Below are positions 24,675 to 32,741 of a stretch of DNA of 40,168 nucleotides, in pieces (position 1 is the first letter of the stretch; every line of letters begins with the position of its first letter). The DNA comes from Clostridium sp. CAG:389 (lineage in GTDB: Bacteria; Bacillota; Clostridia; TANB77; CAG-508). The DNA lies in the NCBI GenBank assembly GCA_000438255.1, contig FR901943.1, positions 1 through 40,168 of the forward strand, written 5' to 3'. The notes beneath the pieces were generated by a model. The model saw nothing but the letters and a program-made list of their open reading frames with translations, made no database searches and was not told the DNA's origin. The translations under genes were made by a program, and so were the position numbers.

Positions 24675-25178
24675 TTATTTTAATTCTTTTCTACTGTTTT
24701 GAACTGTTTTTAATGTATCTTCTATTGACATTTCCATTAGTTTTAAGGCTTCTGATATATTTTTTTCTAGTCCTCCTAATGTTTGTGTTAATACATCTTC
24801 TGTATGTGCTAATAATTCATCAGCATATTCTTTTGTTCCATTAGAAATCTCTCTTGATCTTTCATTTGCACTTTCTATTATTTCTTTCTTTTGTTCATAT
24901 GCTTTTCTTGTAATTTCATGTTCATCTATCATAGAAATAATTCTATTTTCAGCTTCTTTTACTATTCCATCAGCTTCTTTTTGGGCTTCAACTAATATAC
25001 GTTGTCTCTCTTCTTTTACCCATTTTGCTTGTTTTAATTCATCAGGAAGTTTTAATCTTATTTCCTTTATTAAATCTAATATTTCATCTTTATCTACAAT
25101 TCCTTTGCTTGAAAATGGTAAATTTCTACCTCTTTCAATTATATCCTCCAAAGTTTCTAGTAGTTCAAATATCTCCAT
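24675..25178 (-). CDS. Coiled-coil protein, 167 aa (annotated in relatives as ATPase/V-type subunit E-like)
   Basis: A soluble, mostly helical protein. The N-terminus FELLETLEDIIERGRNLPFS is conserved in a clostridial family that sits beside rsmD. The middle (KWVKEERQRILVEAQKEADG) is a stalk-like coiled coil of the type that gets named after the V-ATPase E subunit or DivIVA by similarity of composition. No nucleotide-binding motif is present, so an ATPase name would be misleading. It starts 4 bases after the rsmD stop with an AAGGGG site, so it is translationally tied to rsmD. Function unknown. Confidence 0.75.
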   Translation of the reverse strand: MEIFELLETLEDIIERGRNLPFSSKGIVDKDEILDLIKEIRLKLPDELKQAKWVKEERQRILVEAQKEADGIVKEAENRIISMIDEHEITRKAYEQKKEIIESANERSREISNGTKEYADELLAHTEDVLTQTLGGLEKNISEALKLMEMSIEDTLKTVQNSRKELK

Positions 25179-25182
25179 GGTT

Positions 25183-25740
25183 TTACCCCTTTCTAATTTT
25201 TATAAAGATTAATGTTGCTCGTCCATATCTTCTTTTATCTATAATTTCAGTTTCTATTTTCCTTAGTTCTTCTAATATTTTTCCTTCGTTATCTGTTTCT
25301 ATTATTATAGTTGAATTTTCATCAATCAATTTTTGATTTATTATGTGTTCAACTGATTTTATTGCAAAGTCTGAGTCATATGGTGGATCTATGTATATAA
25401 TATCCATTTTTTCTTTTATTTTTGTTTTTAATAGTGTTTCATAGTCTAAATTATATAATTCAACTTTTTCTTTTAGATGTGTTTTTTCAATGTTTTTGTT
25501 TATTATATTTATTGCTTCTTTTGATTTGTCACATAATATAACTTTTTTTGCTCCTCTACTTGCAGCTTCTAATCCTATTGCTCCACTTCCTGAAAATACA
25601 TCTAAAAAGTTTGAATTTATTATTTCATTTTGTATTATATTAAACAGTGATTCTTTTACTCTATCTAATGTTGGTCTTGTTGTTTTTCCTTCTAATGTGT
25701 ATAGTTTTGTTCCTCTGGCAGTTCCACTTATTATTCTCAT
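25183..25740 (-). CDS. rsmD: 16S rRNA (guanine(966)-N(2))-methyltransferase RsmD
   Basis: It methylates G966 of 16S rRNA on the assembled small subunit, using SAM. It has 185 residues, the family length. The N-terminus MRIISGTARGTKL and TRPTLDRVKESLFNI are typical. The SAM motif is FLDVFSGSGAIGLEAASRG (46-63) and the catalytic motif is IDPPY (117-121). In most Firmicutes coaD follows; here the 167-aa coiled-coil gene does. Confidence 0.95.
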   Translation of the reverse strand: MRIISGTARGTKLYTLEGKTTRPTLDRVKESLFNIIQNEIINSNFLDVFSGSGAIGLEAASRGAKKVILCDKSKEAINIINKNIEKTHLKEKVELYNLDYETLLKTKIKEKMDIIYIDPPYDSDFAIKSVEHIINQKLIDENSTIIIETDNEGKILEELRKIETEIIDKRRYGRATLIFIKIRKG

Positions 25741-25757
25741 TTTGCTTTTTCTCCTAT

Positions 25758-25791
25758 GCTATAATTTTATCTTTTTTTTTGTCAATGTCAA
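25758..25791 (-). promoter_or_regulatory. Two overlapping promoters of the rsmD operon
   Basis: On the minus strand TTGACATTGACA gives two -35 boxes, at 25786-25791 and 25780-25785. The first pairs with TAAAAT (25764-25769) and the second with TATAGC (25758-25763), each at 16 bases. A 9-base A-run lies in the spacer. Confidence 0.7.
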
Positions 25792-25931
25792 TAGTATTAA
25801 TGAAATTGTAATATATATTTAATAGTTCTGTAATATTGTTCCATTTTTGTAATATTTTTTAATATGCATCAAGCATAAAATAGTTACACTTCAATAAAAA
25901 TATCACCCGATAATAGACTTTTCTATAATAC

Positions 25932-25960
25932 AAAAAAGATTGAAGATTTAATCTCCAATC
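25932..25960 (-). terminator. Terminator of the divIVA-like gene
   Basis: On the minus strand GATTGGAGATT pairs with AATCTTCAATC (one G-U), followed directly by TTTTTT. It starts 6 bases past the stop codon. Confidence 0.88.
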
Positions 25961-25966
25961 CTAATT

Positions 25967-26419
25967 TTAGTCATCTTTATTAACATCTTTTAATAATTCT
26001 AATTGTGAAATCAATAAAGATTCCATTTTGGCTTTATATATATCAAATTGTTTTTTTACATCATCTAATTCTTTTTGTTTCATTAAAATCTCATTATTTA
26101 ATTCATCTACTTGTTTTTGGGCATTTGATTTTGCTTCTTCTACTATTTGGTCAGCTTTTTGTTTTGCAACATTTTTTACTTCTTCTGCTGTTGATTGAGC
26201 CATAACTAATGTATTTTGTAAAGTTGATTCAATTGTTTTATATTGAACTAAACTATTATTCAATTCTTCAACTTTTGCTCTTAATTCATTAACTTCTTTG
26301 TAATTTTTTGAATAATCAGTTGTTAATTCATCTAAAAAATCGTCAACTTCTTCAACATTATATCCATTTACCATCTGTTTTGAAAATTTTTTATTATCTA
26401 TATCTAATGGTGTAATCAT
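25967..26419 (-). CDS. divIVA: DivIVA domain protein
   Basis: A 150-residue membrane-curvature-sensing scaffold of poles and septum. The N-terminal lipid-binding motif reads ITPLDIDNKKFSKQMVNGYN and VEEVDDFLDEL (residues 2-32). The remainder is a long coiled coil (45-145). It is shorter than the Bacillus protein, as in many Clostridia. AGGAGG ribosome site. It follows sepF by 29 bases, a conserved division-gene pairing; the yggT and ylmH genes often found between them are absent. Confidence 0.92.
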   Translation of the reverse strand: MITPLDIDNKKFSKQMVNGYNVEEVDDFLDELTTDYSKNYKEVNELRAKVEELNNSLVQYKTIESTLQNTLVMAQSTAEEVKNVAKQKADQIVEEAKSNAQKQVDELNNEILMKQKELDDVKKQFDIYKAKMESLLISQLELLKDVNKDD

Positions 26420-26448
26420 TTTTTCCTCCTACACTGTAAAAAACTATA

Positions 26449-26934
26449 CTAATTATTTACATTGTTATTTTTTAACCATGAAACTGATAGTTTGTTTTTC
26501 ATTTCTTCTCTTGCCATTTCATTTGTTATTTCATAGTTTGATGGTGCTACTAAAAAGATTGAATTTGAAACTTTTTGGATATATCCGTCTAATGCATAAA
26601 CTCCACCACTAATAAAGTCTACTATTCTTCTAGCAACATCTTTGTTTACATATTCCAAATTAACAATTACAGATTTCTTTTCTTTTAAGAAACTGCATAT
26701 CTCATCTGATTGTTCAAATGTTGTTGGTTGTGAAATAACCATTTTTATAGCTTGTCCTTGTGCTTGTGGCATATTTACAACCTTATTGTTATTTTTTCTA
26801 CCAAATATTTTTTTATCTTCTACTTCGTCTTCTTCATTATCATAATCATATATGTTTTCGTCATCATATTCTTCTGGTTCTGCTGAATCCATTCCAAATA
26901 AATCCCAAACTTTGTTCATTAATGCTCCTGACAT
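26449..26934 (-). CDS. sepF: Cell division protein SepF
   Basis: It bundles FtsZ and helps anchor it to the membrane. 161 residues. The N-terminal amphipathic helix is GALMNKVWDLFGM; the acidic linker EEYDDENIYDYDNEED follows; the SepF fold is at about 62-150 (IKMVISQPTTFEQSDEICSF, VIVNLEYVNKDVARRIVDFI, GGVYALDGYIQKVSNSIFLV). The first ATG has AGGAGG at 7 bases and is preferred over the internal ATG at codon 6. Own promoter upstream. Confidence 0.95.
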   Translation of the reverse strand: MSGALMNKVWDLFGMDSAEPEEYDDENIYDYDNEEDEVEDKKIFGRKNNNKVVNMPQAQGQAIKMVISQPTTFEQSDEICSFLKEKKSVIVNLEYVNKDVARRIVDFISGGVYALDGYIQKVSNSIFLVAPSNYEITNEMAREEMKNKLSVSWLKNNNVNN

Positions 26935-26973
26935 AAAAAAACCTCCTAAAACTTTCTTACATATTATGCTAAT

Positions 26974-27002
26974 AGTATCTACTTTTTTTTCTTTATTGTC
27001 AA
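26974..27002 (-). promoter_or_regulatory. Promoter of sepF - divIVA
   Basis: TTGACA at 26997-27002, 17 bases, GATACT at 26974-26979 on the minus strand. Confidence 0.78.
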
Positions 27003-27059
27003 TAGTTTTTATAAATGTAATAAAACTTTAATATTATTGTAATATTATTGTAACATTTA

Positions 27060-28328
27060 TTAATTTACCTTACTTAAATCTGGATTTAATATAAGTTCAT
27101 CATATATTGAAATACTTTTCATTGAGTTAATATCAGTACTTGAAAATCCTAATTCTTTTAATTCATTTGTACTGTAATTAGTAACAATTGAATATTTATC
27201 ATTTTTCTTTGTGACCTTTACAGCTATCTTGTCTAAATATCCTGCCCTATTTCTAACAACATAATTAATTCCATTTTCTTCAACAATAGCTTGATTTGGT
27301 ACTTTTAATCCAGATTCATTCCACCAAATTAAATCAAATGATATTTTTCTATAATTTGCAAGTTCACTTATTTGTTTATTTATTTCTAATACTATTAAAG
27401 TCTCTTCTTCATTTTCTTGTGATACATATGCCACTGTTGATTTTATAACTTTATTGCTAGATAATCTTACTTTTACAGAATCTCCAACTGATGTCTTTCT
27501 TGCTTGTTCTGAATCTGATATTGTTGCAATATAACATTTTGAACTATCAATAATTTTTCCACATTCATCATTTGTTGCTATTAGTTGTCCTGTCTTTATT
27601 TTTAATTTTTCCAAAAATTCTTTACTTAATGTTGAAAAATTATTTGGTGTTAATGTTTCTTCTAATCCATCAACTTTATATGATACAATTCCGCTTTCTG
27701 GTGCTTTTATATATTCTGCTCCCGAATTTAGCTGTTCTTCTAGTTTTGTTCTTTGATTATAAAGTTGTTTTAAGTATGTTCCTGCTGAACTTGATTCTCC
27801 TGTTAGTTTTGCTTTTTTACTTATAATATCATTTATTTGTTTTTTGTATTCTGTTATTTTTGATATATCTGATGTTTTGCTTAATAGTGCAATTTTTTCA
27901 TCTAGTTGATTTTCTAATAATTTTATATCTGCTAATTTTAATGTAGAATCTATTGATGTTTGTCCTTGTAGTGCTTCTTGTACTTTTGTATCTAATTCAG
28001 CAATTTGTTCTTTTAATTTTTCTTCATTTTTGCTGTAATACCTATAAATAGAATCGTCTTTTGCTGTTTTTTCACCTTCATTTTTTATTCTTTCCATTCC
28101 ATTTTTGTAGTTATTCCCTTTTACTACTTGTTCATTTCTTATTATGTATCCAATGTCTGTTTCTTCTAAATATAAGGTTCCTTTTTCAACTGTAACTTTA
28201 TCTGTTGGTTGTCTTACTAAAAGGTAAACTGCATATGCTAAATATATTAATATCAACACTAGTGCAATATATATAATTATTTTTTTTCTATTAACTTTCT
28301 TTTTAGTTATTTTGTTTTCTTCTTTCAA
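27060..28328 (-). CDS. HlyD-like membrane-fusion (adaptor) protein
   Basis: A 422-residue protein with a basic N-terminus, one membrane anchor (about 17-38, IIIYIALVLILIYLAYAVYL) and a long extracytoplasmic part. A coiled-coil hairpin lies at about 95-205. Lipoyl/barrel parts flank it (YIKAPESGIVSYKVDGLEET and the segment near GDSVKVRLSSNKVIKST). These are features of the HlyD/MacA adaptor family, but no ABC transporter is nearby, and clostridial relatives next to sepF are of unknown role. It begins with TTG at 28326-28328, 9 bases from GGAGG, and overlaps miaA by 26 bases. No terminator is seen; a tandem repeat follows at 27030-27058. Confidence 0.85.
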   Translation of the reverse strand: MKEENKITKKKVNRKKIIIYIALVLILIYLAYAVYLLVRQPTDKVTVEKGTLYLEETDIGYIIRNEQVVKGNNYKNGMERIKNEGEKTAKDDSIYRYYSKNEEKLKEQIAELDTKVQEALQGQTSIDSTLKLADIKLLENQLDEKIALLSKTSDISKITEYKKQINDIISKKAKLTGESSSAGTYLKQLYNQRTKLEEQLNSGAEYIKAPESGIVSYKVDGLEETLTPNNFSTLSKEFLEKLKIKTGQLIATNDECGKIIDSSKCYIATISDSEQARKTSVGDSVKVRLSSNKVIKSTVAYVSQENEEETLIVLEINKQISELANYRKISFDLIWWNESGLKVPNQAIVEENGINYVVRNRAGYLDKIAVKVTKKNDKYSIVTNYSTNELKELGFSSTDINSMKSISIYDELILNPDLSKVN

Positions 28329-29250
28329 TATTTGATACCTCCAAAATAATATTTACATTATTTTGTATTTCATTTGTTCCTTCAAGCCATGTTGTTTGCT
28401 TATTTTTTCTAAACCATGTTAATTGTCTTTTTGCATATCTTCTGGTTTCCATTTTTATTTTTTCTATCATTTCTTCTTTTGTATATATTCCATTTAAGTA
28501 ATCTACTACTTCTTTATATCCTAATCCTTGCAATGCTGTTGGAAATTTATTATATTTTTCTAAAATATTTTTTACTTCTTCTATCAATCCCTGTTCAATC
28601 ATTATGTCAACTCTTTTATTTATTCTTTGATATAATTTTTCTCTATCCCAATTTATCGCAAAAACTTTATAGTCATATTCTATCGGTTTTTGTCTTGATT
28701 CTATTTCTTGTTGTGTTTTTGTTTTTCCAGTTGCTTTATATATTTCTAAAACCCTCATTATTCTTTTTTTATCATTTTCGCTTATTTTTTCCATCGCTAT
28801 TGGATCTATATCTAAGGCTTTTTTATATAAAATTTCTAGTCCTTGTTTTTCTGCTATTTCTTCTAATTCTTTTCTGTAATTTTCATCTAATTCTATGTCA
28901 TTATATTCAATTTCATATATTAGGCTATCCACATATAAGCCCGTTCCTCCTACAATTATAGGTTTTTTTCCTTTTTGTAATATTTCTTTTATTGCTTTTT
29001 TTGCATCTTGTTTATATTGTGCAACACTATATCTTTCATCTGGTGATATAAAGTCTAAAAGATAATGTTGAATTCCTTGCATCTCTTCTTTTGTTGGTTT
29101 TGCTGTTCCTATATCCATATCTTTGTAAATTTGCATTGAGTCTGCTGATATAACTTCTCCATTTATTGTTTTTGCTAATTCTATTGATAATGCTGTCTTT
29201 CCTGACGCAGTAGGTCCACATATTACTATAACTTTTGATTTAGGTTCCAT
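28303..29250 (-). CDS. miaA: tRNA dimethylallyltransferase
   Basis: It adds the dimethylallyl group to A37 of tRNAs that read UNN codons. 315 residues. P-loop VICGPTASGKTALS at 9-22, the ADSMQIYKDMDIGTAKP motif (36-52), IIVGGTGLYVDSLIY (98-112), and the C-terminal TRRYAKRQLTWFRK. AAAGGA ribosome site. Located after mutL, the classic mutL-miaA order, with a small membrane-protein gene inserted between them. Confidence 0.97.
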   Translation of the reverse strand: MEPKSKVIVICGPTASGKTALSIELAKTINGEVISADSMQIYKDMDIGTAKPTKEEMQGIQHYLLDFISPDERYSVAQYKQDAKKAIKEILQKGKKPIIVGGTGLYVDSLIYEIEYNDIELDENYRKELEEIAEKQGLEILYKKALDIDPIAMEKISENDKKRIMRVLEIYKATGKTKTQQEIESRQKPIEYDYKVFAINWDREKLYQRINKRVDIMIEQGLIEEVKNILEKYNKFPTALQGLGYKEVVDYLNGIYTKEEMIEKIKMETRRYAKRQLTWFRKNKQTTWLEGTNEIQNNVNIILEVSNIERRKQNN

Positions 29251-29269
29251 TACATTATCCTTTCTGTTT

Positions 29270-29692
29270 TTATCTATTAATCATTGTTAAAATATTATTT
29301 TGTATATTTCCAAAATATGAAGTTTCAAAAACAAATATAAATATAATAGTAGCTACTAAAAAAATAATACTTTTTGTTATTTTTTCTTTTTCTATTTCGT
29401 CATTATTTATTTGTTCTAATTTTTTAAATATGAATGGTAATATTACATATCCATTCATTATTGAAAATAGTATTACAAATACGTTTTGTATTGTTTTCAT
29501 TGCTTCTTTATTTTCATATGTTATTCCTATTTTTGATATGCTGAAAATTATTAATGTTAATATATATACTGCTAGTATTCCACATGTTATTAATATGATT
29601 TTTGTTTTCTTTTCTATTGTTCCTAAACTGTTCCACGTCCATGCTAATAAAATCAAGAACATTATTAGCATTATTGTTGAAATTAGTGTCAT
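29270..29692 (-). CDS. Small membrane protein, 140 aa, unknown function
   Basis: Four hydrophobic segments are visible (LISTIMLIMFLILLAWTW, IILITCGILAVYILTLIIF, VFVILFSIMNGYVILPFIF, SIIFLVATIIFIFVFETSYF). No known motif. The frame opens further upstream inside the mutL end with a TTG (29734), but AAAGG lies 9 bases before the ATG at 29690-29692, so MTLISTIMLI is the likely N-terminus and overlap with mutL is avoided. It sits between mutL and miaA in the same operon. Confidence 0.75.
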   Translation of the reverse strand: MTLISTIMLIMFLILLAWTWNSLGTIEKKTKIILITCGILAVYILTLIIFSISKIGITYENKEAMKTIQNVFVILFSIMNGYVILPFIFKKLEQINNDEIEKEKITKSIIFLVATIIFIFVFETSYFGNIQNNILTMINR

Positions 29693-29720
29693 CTTTCTTT
29701 TCCTTTCTTTTATTAGTTGT

Positions 29721-32015
29721 TTATTTTCTTGCAAACTTTCTTTCTATATCATATTTACTCATTTTAATAGCTGTTGGTCTTCCATGTGGACATGTAAATG
29801 GGTTTGGCAATTCTAATAATTTATCCATTAAATTTTCAACTTCTGCTTTATCTAATACCATATTAGCTTTTACTGCTGCTTTACATGCTACTGTTGCTAT
29901 AAATTTTTCTTCTTTTTCTTGTTTTGCAGTTCTTGCTATTGCATTTATTTCGTCTAATGTTTCTAAGAATAATTCTTTATTATCTATGTCTATGCACACT
30001 GTTGGTACACCTGTTAATTTTATAGTATTTTCTCCAAATTCTTCAAGACTGAATCCTGCTTTTTCAAACATATCCATATTGTCTTTTGCTATTTCCATTT
30101 CTTTATGTGATAATGTTATAATATCTGGTAATAGTAACATTTGTGAGTCTTTTGAATTTTCACTATAATAGTTGTTTTTTACTTTTTCATACATAATTCT
30201 TTCATGTGCTGCATGTTGGTCTATTATGTACATTTCTTTGTCCATTTCTATTATTATGTATGTATTAAATGCAATTCCTATAAATTTGTATATTGGTCTT
30301 TGATATTCTTCACTGTCTTCAAATACTGACACATTGTTTTTTATTAAATCTATTGCTGTATTTTCTTCTTTTTGTTCTTCCTTTTTTTGTTCTAGTGGTG
30401 TTTCTATTGGTTTTGTTCCAAATAGTTTTTCATACATTGTGTTAAAGTCTAGTTCTGGTGTTTCGTCATAGTTTAAGTTTTCTAGTTTTTCTATTTGTTC
30501 TTGTATTTGTTCTAGCTTTTCTTGTGGTTCATTTTTTATTTCTGTTTCTTTGTCATCTTCTTGTAATTCGCTGTCTTTTTCTGTTTCTTGGTTACTTTTT
30601 TGCTGTTCATTTTCTATTTCTGTTTCTTTATTATTTTCTTGTAATTCGTTATCTGTTTCTGTTTCTTGATTACTTTCTTGTAGTTCACCGTTTGTTTCTA
30701 TTTTTTCAATATCATCTTGTGATTGAGTGTTTGTTTCTATTTCTTCTTTTTCAGCTATTTGTGTTGATTCTTCTTCACCATTTATTTGTTTTTGTAGGTC
30801 TTCTCTCATTTTTTTCAATTGTTCCAATATATCAGCAGTATTTACAGGCCCACCTTGTCCCATGTTAAATTGTTTAAAATCAACATTTGTTTTTATTTTG
30901 CTTTCTGCATCATTATATTGTTCTATTTTTTGAGTTTCATTTTTTCTAAAATCAAATAATCCTTTTGATTGTTCATTTTTTTCTTCTGGTTCTTTATCTT
31001 CACTTTTTTCAGTGTTAGCAACTAATTCACTCTCTAATAAAGTATTTTTTATTGCATGATATATTGATTGAAATATTTTATTTTCTTCTTCAAATCTTAC
31101 TTCTAATTTTGCAGGATGAACATTTACATCAACTTTTGATGGATTCATTGTAATATTTAAAATTACGAATCCATATTTTCCAATAGGTATTAATCCTTTA
31201 AAAGCTTGTTCTGTTGCAGATGATAATACTTTGTCTTTTATATATCTTTTATTTACGAAAAATAATTGATTTGCTCTATTTGATCTTGCTATTTCAGGTT
31301 TTCCTATAACACCTGTAACTTCTATATCTTCATATGTATAATCTACTGGTAAAATTCCAGTTGCTACATCTTTTCCATATATACTATAAATTACACTTTT
31401 TATATCTCCATTACCATTTGTTTGTATTACTGTTTTTCCTGTATTTATAAGTTTTATTGCAATATTGGGATTTACCAAAGCTATTCTTGTTATAACATCT
31501 TCTATATAGCCTGCTTCTGTATAATCTTTTTTCAAGAACTTATATCTTACTGGTGTATTAAAAAATAGATTTTTTACAACTATACTTGTTCCTGTTTGGC
31601 ATCCAACTTCTTGTTTATCTAAGACATTTCCAGCTTCTACTATTATTTTATACCCTGTGTCTTGACTCTCTGTTTTTGAAGTTAGTTCAACATTTGCAAT
31701 AGCTGCTATACTTGCTAATGCTTCTCCTCTGAACCCCATTGATGTTACTACATCTAAATCTTCTGCTTTTCTTATTTTACTTGTTGCATGTCTTTCAAAG
31801 GCAATTTCTAAATCATCTGGTGCAATTCCTTTTCCATTATCTGAAACTCTTATATATGAAATCCCACCATTTTTTATTTCAACTGTTATATTGTTTGCAC
31901 CAGCATCTATTGAGTTTTCAACCATTTCTTTTATTACAGAAGCCGGTCTTTCAATAACTTCTCCTGCTGCTATTTTGTTTATTGTTAAGTCATCAAGTAA
32001 AACTATGTTTCCCAT
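29721..32015 (-). CDS. mutL: DNA mismatch repair protein MutL (endonuclease type)
   Basis: It links mismatch recognition to strand nicking. The GHKL ATPase domain has EMVENSIDAGA (30-40), SDNGKGI (58-64) and GFRGEALASIAA (94-105); the transducer domain has NPSKVDVNVHPAKLEVRF (291-308). The C-terminal domain keeps the nuclease motif DQHAAHERIMYE (599-610), ACKAAVKANMVL and CPHGRP, so it should be an active endonuclease as in Bacillus. At 764 residues it is longer than usual because of a Glu/Gln/Asn-rich linker (about 330-560) holding 13-residue tandem repeats. No mutS is adjacent in this window. Confidence 0.96.
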   Translation of the reverse strand: MGNIVLLDDLTINKIAAGEVIERPASVIKEMVENSIDAGANNITVEIKNGGISYIRVSDNGKGIAPDDLEIAFERHATSKIRKAEDLDVVTSMGFRGEALASIAAIANVELTSKTESQDTGYKIIVEAGNVLDKQEVGCQTGTSIVVKNLFFNTPVRYKFLKKDYTEAGYIEDVITRIALVNPNIAIKLINTGKTVIQTNGNGDIKSVIYSIYGKDVATGILPVDYTYEDIEVTGVIGKPEIARSNRANQLFFVNKRYIKDKVLSSATEQAFKGLIPIGKYGFVILNITMNPSKVDVNVHPAKLEVRFEEENKIFQSIYHAIKNTLLESELVANTEKSEDKEPEEKNEQSKGLFDFRKNETQKIEQYNDAESKIKTNVDFKQFNMGQGGPVNTADILEQLKKMREDLQKQINGEEESTQIAEKEEIETNTQSQDDIEKIETNGELQESNQETETDNELQENNKETEIENEQQKSNQETEKDSELQEDDKETEIKNEPQEKLEQIQEQIEKLENLNYDETPELDFNTMYEKLFGTKPIETPLEQKKEEQKEENTAIDLIKNNVSVFEDSEEYQRPIYKFIGIAFNTYIIIEMDKEMYIIDQHAAHERIMYEKVKNNYYSENSKDSQMLLLPDIITLSHKEMEIAKDNMDMFEKAGFSLEEFGENTIKLTGVPTVCIDIDNKELFLETLDEINAIARTAKQEKEEKFIATVACKAAVKANMVLDKAEVENLMDKLLELPNPFTCPHGRPTAIKMSKYDIERKFARK
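30510..30704 (-). repeat. 39-base tandem repeat array inside mutL linker
   Basis: About five degenerate units of 13 codons, reading ETNGELQESNQ, ETETDNELQENNK, ETEIENEQQKSNQ, ETEKDSELQEDDK and ETEIKNEPQEK. The reading frame is kept throughout. It explains most of the extra length of this MutL. Confidence 0.85.
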
Positions 32016-32038
32016 ATTTTCTCTTTCCTTCCTAGGTT

Positions 32039-32701
32039 TTAATTATCTTCTTTTGTTTTTTCTTCTAAATCTTTATCAAACTTTGTTGTAATCATATATA
32101 TTGAGATTATAAATATAGCTAATACTGTTGGCATTGTCCATAGTCCTATTGGCATTCTTGTAATTGCTATTATTGATAATAGTAATAATTGTGCTATAAC
32201 AATTGTTATAAATGATTTAGTTATTACTTTTAATGAATTTATTTTATAATATCTTATAGCTAAATATGCTAATATTATTACAGTTACAATTATAAATGGT
32301 GTAATATATGGTTTTATTATATCTCTACCTCTGATGTGTCCATTTTCTTCTATTGTTACATCATCTGTTGATATTTCTTTACCATATTTTTCATTTATTT
32401 TTGTTATTAAAGTATTTTTTTGTTCTTCTGTAATATCTGTTGTTGTTATACTTACAGCATCTTTATATACTTCTATTGCTTGAATTAAAACTGGTTGTTT
32501 TCCAAAAACATCATCAGTTATTTCTTTGATATCTTTTTCTTCAAATTCTTTTCCAATATTTATTTCAATTTTCTTGCTATTTGCATAATTTAAGTTAAAT
32601 TTTAATCCTTTTGTAAATGTCATTACTATTCCTGCTATTAATATAATTGCTATTAATGCAATTATTATTTTTGTACTTTTTTGTTTCATTTTTAATTTCA
32701 T
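32039..32701 (-). CDS. secF: SecF-like protein export subunit, short form
   Basis: A 220-residue membrane protein placed directly after the SecD-like gene. One N-terminal membrane segment (about 11-30) is followed by a periplasmic-type domain (30-130, TKGLKFNLNYANSKKIEINI) and about three C-terminal membrane segments (132-150, 158-178, 184-206). Typical SecF has near 300 residues and six membrane segments, so this is reduced. The GLKFNLNYANSKKIEI segment matches the usual G-D/N-F-x-GG start of the SecF P1 domain only loosely. Identity rests partly on gene order. The start is unsure: the first ATG lies directly on AAAGGA, and the ATG four codons later has 12-base spacing. Confidence 0.7.
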   Translation of the reverse strand: MKLKMKQKSTKIIIALIAIILIAGIVMTFTKGLKFNLNYANSKKIEINIGKEFEEKDIKEITDDVFGKQPVLIQAIEVYKDAVSITTTDITEEQKNTLITKINEKYGKEISTDDVTIEENGHIRGRDIIKPYITPFIIVTVIILAYLAIRYYKINSLKVITKSFITIVIAQLLLLSIIAITRMPIGLWTMPTVLAIFIISIYMITTKFDKDLEEKTKEDN

Positions 32702-32741
32702 TCCTTTCTTGGCTCAAACATAGTTGTTATCACTTATATAT

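Noticed and set aside
24675..25178. ATPase function for the 167-aa coiled-coil protein
   Set aside because: No Walker motif or other nucleotide-binding signature is present; the name used in some relatives rests on stalk-like composition.
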